From: Undaria pinnatifida
Taxonomy: Eukaryota; Sar; Phaeophyceae; Laminariales; Alariaceae
Assembly (NCBI GenBank): GCA_012845835.1
Contig: JABAKD010000009.1
Location: 7,405,413 to 7,469,412, forward strand
Direction of reading: 5' to 3'
DNA: 64,000 nt
The position numbers were made by a program, and so were the translations under genes. Positions 49,801-58,800 of the stretch are shown in pieces; position 1 is the stretch's first letter; the number at the start of each line of letters is the position of its first letter. The notes under the pieces are model-generated. The model made no database searches and was not told where the DNA came from. It saw nothing but the letters and a program-made list of their open reading frames with translations.

Positions 49801-52800
49801 TAGGTCCTCGGGGCGGACTGCCTCTACCGTGGGGTAGACTCCGCGCCCTGCTGTGTCCGCTCGCACTCATGGCGCTTCCGCAACCCGACTCTTCCTGCTC
49901 CCGACACCGTAGCGGGCGCCGTCTCGAAGCCGTCGTTAGCTTTGACCATTTCGCTTGCAGCTCGACACTTTTCTGGCTATGTGGGACGAGCTGGTTCGAT
50001 ATATACCCCATTGGCGTCCACAGCGTGCGCACAGCGTTTCCTCGGAGTGTCCGTACATGGCTATTTTCTCGCGGTACGATTGTGGGGGCTATTCGAGCGC
50101 AAACTTGCGGGCACATAATGTTTGGAGAGTACCCGATACCGGAGAACAAGCATTCGGGTGTGTTGTTCCCCCGCCACCTATTGTTGGGCACATTATAGTA
50201 CAGCACTTGGCTGGGTTTCAGGGGCACGCAGGCATTGTCGTCCCCAAATCGCGGGCGTATTGGTTCCAGTTAGTGCAATAAGCTTCTGTTCAATCGCTCG
50301 GAGTAGCCCCAAAGGCAACGTTTGTTTTTGTTCAGTGGTCCAGCCAGGACGGAGCGCTTCGCGAATCCCGGTGCGGTAGAGGCTCCTCTAGGGTGCCGGT
50401 TGAGTAGTGCCGGTTGCCCGCTATAGTGCCTGCGCAATCGCTTGGCACGAATGGGAACCATCGGTAGTGGCAGTATACGGAGTAGTGCCGGTTGCCGCTA
50501 GAGTGGTTTTTACGGCTGTGACATACCGGCATTATTGAGGGGACCACGACTGTACCCAAATTGGGCGACAATGTGGGTGTACGAAGTATGTTTTCGTTCG
50601 AAGTTCCGTCAAATGACCCCGTTCCACATCTCGTCCTTTCTGCGACTACTAGCTCTATCGCCAACTAGGCGCTCGCCGCCACTCCCTCTTTTCTGCGAAT
50701 GCCGGTACAAAGCGGCACCGCTGCGCCCAGTGAAACCATGCGAGCCCGCGACCTTATTCGATGTATATTATGTTCAGAATGTGAACCGGAGCACGTAGGA
50801 CAGTTAACTCTGTTGCTTGTTCTGTGGTCCGCAGACATGCCGGTGACCGCCGATCTCGCGTAACCCGGGGCCCCCGCCAGTACGGCCCGATAGAGCGAAC
50901 TTGCACAGCCCCCGCATGACGGGTCTGGCCGCCATGGCATTGCTTCGCGTTGTGGTGTATCAGCTCCCATCACAAAAGTACAAACATGATACCAGAGCTT
51001 ACCGGTATGCCAGGTGTATGTACACTGCAGTCGCAACACGTTCCAGCTTTTGAAAAAAAAGTATACATACGCAGCGGTATTATGCGTAACGGACTAGGAA
51101 ATAAACAAGACGTAAACCAAGACATGATGAAAACATTGGCCTTCAGCGGTCCGGTAAGTACGGTGGTTTGCGGTTGGTTGATTGCGCCGGAGAAGAGTTG
51201 CGCGACTTGAGCAAGGCAGTGGGTTTTGTCATATCCCTTCTGACCAATATAGAACAAGACAACCAGGAACACATATAAACAAAATATCTCAACAAAAGTA
51301 AAGATAAGGAGCACAACAAAGCAAAATTTGATGAAAGCCAAGAAAGCAAATCGTCCAAAGACAAAAACGGAAGCCGGATGAGGAAGGACAGCAGCAAATG
51401 TAAAGTGCTAGTCGCGGGAAAGGCTAAGGTTTTGTGGGCACGCGCGGAGATCCAAGCGGTCCTCCGCTATTGTTGCTACCAGCTGATTGTGCCTGGGCGA
51501 GACGTACACTCTGGTGGTGATGGCCGATGCCAGACTTCGTCCAATCCCTTCGGAAGGCGCGCGGGTGGTCCAAAAAACCCGGTACTGCTGAGAGACGGCC
51601 CTCACTCACGCATCCACTCAACCACTCTTCTTGCACCCCGCCCGCTCACTGGCACTCACTCGACACATATCCGTCTGCCCTTCCTGCTAACCTGCCTCGC
51701 CGTGACGTAATCAATTTGTGTTTTCATGCCCGATCCCCCAAGGGGTACACAAAGTAGACGTTACGTGCAGCATTAGGACTTTGTTTTCTGTATGGTAGAG
51801 GCGGCAGCTACCACAGCGACCGTCTCTGGGAAACCACCCCTCCGTTCCCCTCCCCCCCCGGCAAGAAGGCAACGACGCTGTAAAACATGCCAACCACTGC
51901 GTGAGCTAGACAACCAGGGTACCGTTTGTTTTTGTTTCTGTGTTTTTGGCGGTCACCAGGATGGTCATCGAGTAAGATCATATTGTGCAGGTTGGAGAAC
52001 CCCAATTCCCCACAACGGGAATGATCGGTCGCATCGCGTAGTGTGAATATGGTAAGGCACCCACGAGGCAGTTTCGTGATAAGCAGGCTTGAACTGCTGA
52101 CATTTGCCTTGCAAAGGCAACGCTCTACGAACTGAGCTATACCCCCTAATGGGCCATCCTGGTGGGCCATCCTGGATTTGAACCAGGGCCCTCAGTAATA
52201 TCCATTGCTGTCTCTGGAGTGGCCACACCAAAAAACGAAGTATAACCCATTGGCGCTGGCATCCATAAGCAAGACAGTAGGCACAAGGTGCCGAAGTTTG
52301 TCTTACGAGCGGTTCTTGGAAGGATGCAGTTCACCCTTCATGCGACTCGCCAAACACCTCACGGCGCTTCGCGCTTGGTGCAAAATGTCTGCCTGGTTGG
52401 TGAAAACTCGACGTGCTCCGTACCGGCATAGTAGGGATGCGAGGGTCTATGGTCATACGACTACGGGCATTCACAAACTGAGTACACCCCCCCCCCGGCA
52501 AATTCATTCGACGCCGCCATCCATGTGCAAGAAGGTACGTACAAGGTGCCGAAGTCTGCCTCACAAGCGGCTCTTAGTAGGATGCAGCTCACCCTCTATG
52601 TGACTCGCCGAACACCTCGCGGCGCTTTTCGCTTGGTGCAAGCAATGTCTGCGTGGTCGTTGAAAACCCGAAGTTCTCCGTTCCAGCATTGAAGGTATGC
52701 GAGGGCCTATGGTTTTTATCACTATGGCCGCGCATGATATGAGTACCCCCCCCCTCCCCCCTCCCGGTAGATGCTGGCAGCATGCGCTGGTTCTGCGGAA

Positions 52801-55800
52801 CTACTGTGCCATGTATTGAGAGCATGTAACGGGGTTTCCACGTTGCGAGGCCGCACGACACAGTATCACAACAGCAACCGTCGAAAACCTGGCCGCTGTA
52901 GAAAGGCCACTAGTTCCGTGAACTCCCCCCCCCGTTCGCAGCAATCGGAAGGACTAAAACCGACCCAGTAACACCAACAAAGTGCCGGGGGGAAAAGGAC
53001 AGGATGACACCTGTGACCACGGCTTACGGCTTGTCCAAAAGGTCGCCGAGTGTCAAGACTCCCGCGAGTTGGGCTGGAAGGGAAACAGCGATTGTATGAC
53101 GATTGTATGAAGGAAAACAAAATGACAACCTAACAATAATCGTGCCAGTTCCATCACTACAGCACTGTGGCTGCCACCTTTACCACAAATAACCGGCCAA
53201 CTCTTCACCGTCACGAGTTTTTCATCAATCTTGACAATTTGGCTAACTCTTTCGTCACGAACGTATCTGGCTTAACTCCTACTGCCGATCGTGGCGTGGT
53301 GTCGCAGGGAGCGCGACGTGGTGTTCGAAGACGATGCGGATCATTTTTACGTGGACGGTAAACGCGTGCCTGTAACAGTCAATGCCAAGATCGACGATAC
53401 GGACTGGGCCTCCCACGGGGTCGACGTCGTTTGCTGCTGCACCGTGAGTTTTTCGTCCTTTCTGTAGAGGCAAAGGGTGCGGGAAATCCCCGCTGTAGAG
53501 TGGGGTTTCCTATGTGACGCAAGGCATGCGCGTCATCCCGATTGCCGTTTTTATTGCCACGCGAAGACTGGGCGCAAAGCATGCGCGTCATTCTGACCGC
53601 CAAGGTCGTAGTCACGCGAAGCAGAACTAGAGCATTGACGGTAGTAATAGTGGGGGGCGGGCTGGCTGTCAGGGATACTGGTTTGGCGGCGCACAGCGGA
53701 AGTTGCGGTGTTGCCGACTAGTGAGCGTTCTTTTGGGTGGAGCTGAGGTATCGCTTGCGCTCACGCGCGCACGGGCCCTGCTATTTTTGTTTCAAGTTGA
53801 GGTGCCGCCGCCATCGCGGGCCGTGACGTAGGGTTTCTTAATTTAGTCTTTGCTACGGTGAAGAGGTAAATACAGCGTATTGCTTCGTTCCGGGGATACC
53901 AAGATAAAAAAAGGGTCAACGGTGTTGGAGAAGCGATGACCACACTCTGGAGTTGCTTACGGAATGCCGGCCCCTCGCCACTATATTACGACAGTAACAA
54001 TTTATCGTCCGCAGTAACCGAAATCGCGAGTTAGCAAAATTGGACGGACATCGTCGAGCAGTGGGATTTTTGAAACCAACGCGCCACGAAAAGGAAGGCC
54101 TTTTTCGGGGGGAAGAAGGAAAGACACCTGTTTCCACGGCTTGTCCAGAAGATCGTTGAGCACAGAGAACTCCCGCGAATTGAGCTGGAGAAGTAAAAGT
54201 AGCACAAAATGGAACGCATCACACTCAATCCAACCTGACAAGCGCAGTAAGCGGTGTTGCTGCACGCCTGGTGCGGCGCAAGAGCATTCTGCTGTAGAAC
54301 CTTACGCCCCAACCTCATATCAATACAGACGCCGCACCCACGTGTTGTAGGATAGGCAACCTGGAAATTATGTGATACACGGTTTGTGTTCTACCGGTAC
54401 TAAGAAGGCCGGCCTTTTTGGGGACGTGTTACTCGGAATTCGCGTGTTGGATCATATTTGCAGTAAAGAAACAGTTACAACAGTTTTCATGACGACAGCG
54501 TCCCATCGCAGGCCCTCCCGCTAAAGAGTCACTCTACACGCCAAGCGTGCGCCACAGCGTGGCCACGTCGCTTTCTTCGAGACGCCACTGCATGGTGCTG
54601 TTGGTGGTTGTATTCGTGCTGGTGTTTGCGACGTGTTTGTCGAGGTGTTCTCCCGCGTGTGCCGCCCGTGCAAGCCTCCTCTGTCTCCCTCTCCGTAGTC
54701 CACCCCGTCTCCTTACCCCTCCCGACCACCCCCTATTGCTTCGTCCTGAAAGGAATGCCTAATCAATGGCCGAATGACCAAGGCAGACAACAAATGAATA
54801 CCCCCCCCCCCCCCCCGTTCACTGCTCCGTCTCGAAAGAAATTCGTGATAAATGGTCGAATGACAAAGGCAAGCAACAAGTGAATTTCCCCTCCCCCCCT
54901 CCACCGATTTCTTGTCAGGGGGTGTTCCTGACGAAGGAGAAGCTGCAGCCGTACTTCGACGGAGGCGTGAAGAGAGTCGTAGTTTCCGCCCCGGTTAAGG
55001 AGGTAAAGACATCGACGCGCGGTATGATAGCGGAAGCACCTGTTGCCCCGAATAGTTGTGATTGCCGCGGCTCCTCAATGGGGAAACTACACACGGCCGT
55101 TGGAATATCATTTGTGGTTGCAGAGCAGGGCAGGTAGAGCAGGACGATGAGGGGGTGTCCTGGCCGATCCCTCACCGCCACCTACATATTGCCCATGTGA
55201 CATCTACTATCACCTGGTTTCACCTCAACCATCACATGGTTTCACATCGGATCTATAGACCATCCATCTACGGAGAGCACTCACCAACATGGTTCACAAT
55301 ACTTCATGCCTGGTATCTCTTATGTACCTCAAGCCACAAGGCTAACCATTAGGTTGCACTTTTCGGGTTTTTCTTCTGTCAAAGGTCTGTTTTGTGGGTG
55401 ATCGCCACTGGCTGAGCAAGTGTCTACAAGTAGTAGGAATACACTACGATGTCGTAACCGTTACTCTGTATCCGTTATTTACCTCAGGCTACGAGACTAA
55501 TTGTCAGGTTATATTTTTTGTTCTTTTCTCTCGAAAATCGTTTTTGGATGATGACCAATGGCTAGGCAAGTGTCTACATGCAGAGTAAGAGAATGCACTA
55601 CGATATATTGACCATTCATAGCATTCTTCAGGGTTAGGGTTAGAGAGAGGGAGGGAGGGGGGGGGAGTGCGGGAGAGAGAAACAAAGAGAAAGGGAGAGA
55701 GATAGAGAGACACTACGCAGAAGGAACCCGCGTGTATTCCAATCCCGCCTCCGTCGTCGCCGTGGCCGTTGGCTGAGCAGGAGGGTGTCTTGAACGTGGT

Positions 55801-58800
55801 GATGGGCTGCAACGACGGTCTGCTGGCGCCGGAACACCTAATATGCACCGCAGCTTCGTGTACGACCAACTGCCTTGCGCCCGTCGTGAAGGTGAGCAAG
55901 CAACAGGGGTGCGCGGCACCCGGCGCGTCTCGTTCCAGCAGCTAACTCGGCATTGGTACTGTCGCTGTGTGACCTCTCTTGTTCGCTGCGAAGCCGTCAA
56001 GACTTAACAGCGAGATGGGCCCCGGATTGTGTGATAGATTCTCGCCCGCCGTAACAATTGAGCTAGCGGACAACTCTGACAGCTAACTTAGTGGTTACAG
56101 CGCTTAACTAACTCCAGCCCTGACTGCTAATGCACAGTGGTGCACATTTAACAAGGCTGTTGGAAGGAGACAAGGGAATGGGGGGCAACTATTCACCCAA
56201 TTTGGGTTTCCGATCAATCAGGAATTCCGAAAAAGGGCACTGCGGAAGAAATTGCTCTATTAATGGAACTCCTGTAAACACATTTGCGTAACCTCAGCTT
56301 CGGGGAAAAAAACAGCACGGTCACCGCCATCGCACAAATGTATGGCGACGTGGGACGCCCCCGCATTGTGATTTTCGCTGTGTGTTCGTCTGTTTTTGTT
56401 TTGGTCGGGACAGGTGATCCACGAGAGCCTCGAGATTTTGCACGGATGCATCACAACCATCCATAACGTCACCGGCACGCAGCCCATCACGGACATGGCC
56501 ATGACCAAAAAGAAGGTATCGATATATAGGGTGCCCCCCCCGGTCTCTAGTTTTATGTGTTTTCCTGTTTCGGTGCAGATGTTAGAGTTGAACGCGAGAA
56601 TGGGGGAGGGATACATTTGAAGAAGCGTGTTTGAAGGCGGAGTTCGGGGGAGGGATACGTCTGTGCCCGGCCGCAGGTAAGGAAGTGCCATGGTCAGGTT
56701 GCAGGGGAGGTCTCGTTCCTTTACTTCCGTTGGAATGCAACTCCTCGGGGACCACCCCAGCGGGGAAGGAAAATGCTGCCTTCGGAAAGGACGCAAATGA
56801 ATGCGTGTGAGGCGCCGCGCGGCAAGGCCACCGGTGCCTGTATTGTACTGCACTTCCGCAGAGCGTTTTGGGATAGCAACGCTCCTCGACAAGAAGCGAT
56901 CCCGCGCGGCAGTTCACGGGAACATCTCCTGCTTTTGTTCGCACGCGCAACGGTGGCGAAAAAGAAAGTGAAGCGAGCGCAAGCAGGATGTCACGTGGTG
57001 AAAAATTTGGCCAGGCGGCCCTGCCCTCTTCGATCCCGAACGGCACCCCTCAATTTTGGTCCCATGCTGCTGGCACTGTCGCTCAACCCCCCCCCCCCCC
57101 CCTCCCGTTCCGTCGCCGAAGGAATGCGTGGTCAATGGTCAAATGAATATGGCAAACAACAAATGAGTACGCCCCGCCTCCTCCACGACAGGACCTTCGA
57201 CGCTGCCGCTCGGGCATGCTCAACTTAGCCCCGACCTCGACCGGGTCGGCGACGGCAATCGCCACCATTTTTCCGGAGCTGAAGGGCAAGCTCAACGGCC
57301 TCGCCATCCGCGTACCCATGCTCAACTCGTCTATTACGGACTGCGTGTTTGAGGTAAATGTGGTGACTTCTTGCCTATCATTCTTATTGCTATTATCAAC
57401 ATTGTGATCTTCATTATTTGTATTGCTACTACTGTTGCTGTTGTTGTTGCTGTTGCTGTTGTTGTCGTTGTTGTTGTCATTATTATGTTTGGCATCCAAC
57501 AATGATGTGCGGCATTTCTTGTTACCTGTTGTTGCTGTGGCAGTGGACAATGGTTTATGTCGTGTCGGTGTCGTTGTCGTCGTCGTTGTGTGTGTCTTTT
57601 ATTTTGCTTTGCGGCAGTATGTGATGGGTCTGTCGTGTGGGTGTCATTGTCGATGTCGTAGGGTTGTGCGTATGTTGGTTTGTATCATGGTTTATTGTGG
57701 CCGTGACTAATGGGCAACCTGGTATGCCGCGCGGGTATTGCTGTGTGCGTTGTGCCGTTTTCGTTTTGTAGCAAGTGAGTGATGAGTTATGTCGTTCGAA
57801 TGTCGTTGTTCTCGTCATGTTTTTGTAGCAGTTAATAATGGGTTCTGTCATGTGGGTGTCATTGCTGGCAGCATCGACTTTGTCGTTGTCGTTGTCGCCA
57901 TGACGGTAAGCATCCCTCTTGTCGTGGTCGTTTAAAGGAACGGCCAGCCACGATGCCGACAATCGGCTCTCGCATCGGCCCCGCTGGTTAGCAGGTGGTG
58001 CCAGGTAAGCGAACCTTCCGCGCCCTTTTTGTTTACATATATACCTGGAACTTTTTTTTTCTTCTTTCGAATGAGCGCCAAAAAAGGTTAACCCTTTTGC
58101 CGTTAAAAGAACGATCCCGCACTAACTCCAAGTATTTTTTCCCAAAAACGTGAGTCTTAGGGTGAGCACAACTCCCATTACTGTTTTCGTTTTTGTCAAC
58201 ATCTTCTGGTACACCTTTGTTTAGTCTCTTTTATGTTTTTAACATGTACTTCGTGCAGTAGTACACTTTTTTATTTGGTGTTACTGTCTTCTTTTTTTTT
58301 ACATGCTGCTGGTAAATCCCTTTACTATTTTTTTTCTGGAACGAACGCTGAACAAGGTTAAGCGCGACACCACCGCGACGGAGGTGAACGAGCTGTTGAA
58401 GAGCGCCGCGGAAGACGGGCCGCTCAAGGGCATTCTCGGTTTCGAGACGCGCCCTCTCGTGTCCACGGACTACACCAACGACGAGCGCTCCGGCATCGTC
58501 GATGCACGCTCAACCATGGTGGTAGACGGCACCTGCGTCAAGGTAGGCGCACCGAAAACTGTTGACAAAACAAAAACCTTCAGATGAGGGTTTCTTCCTA
58601 ACGAACACATATTTTTTGTCAGGAATCGTGAAAGAAAAACGTGACGTTTTCATGAATCGTGATATTTGTCACGAGTCCTGATTTTGAAAAGTTTTCCATA
58701 AAAAAATATTTAATGTGAAGATTGTTGGCAAACAACGGGCTTGAGTTTGAATTGTTTTTTGAAACGTGACATTATTGAAGCTGAACAATGTCAGGAATCG

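Noticed and set aside
49376-50227. 283-codon minus-strand reading frame, the longest simple frame in the window
   Set aside because: Composition looks random and it lies antisense to a more protein-like + frame.
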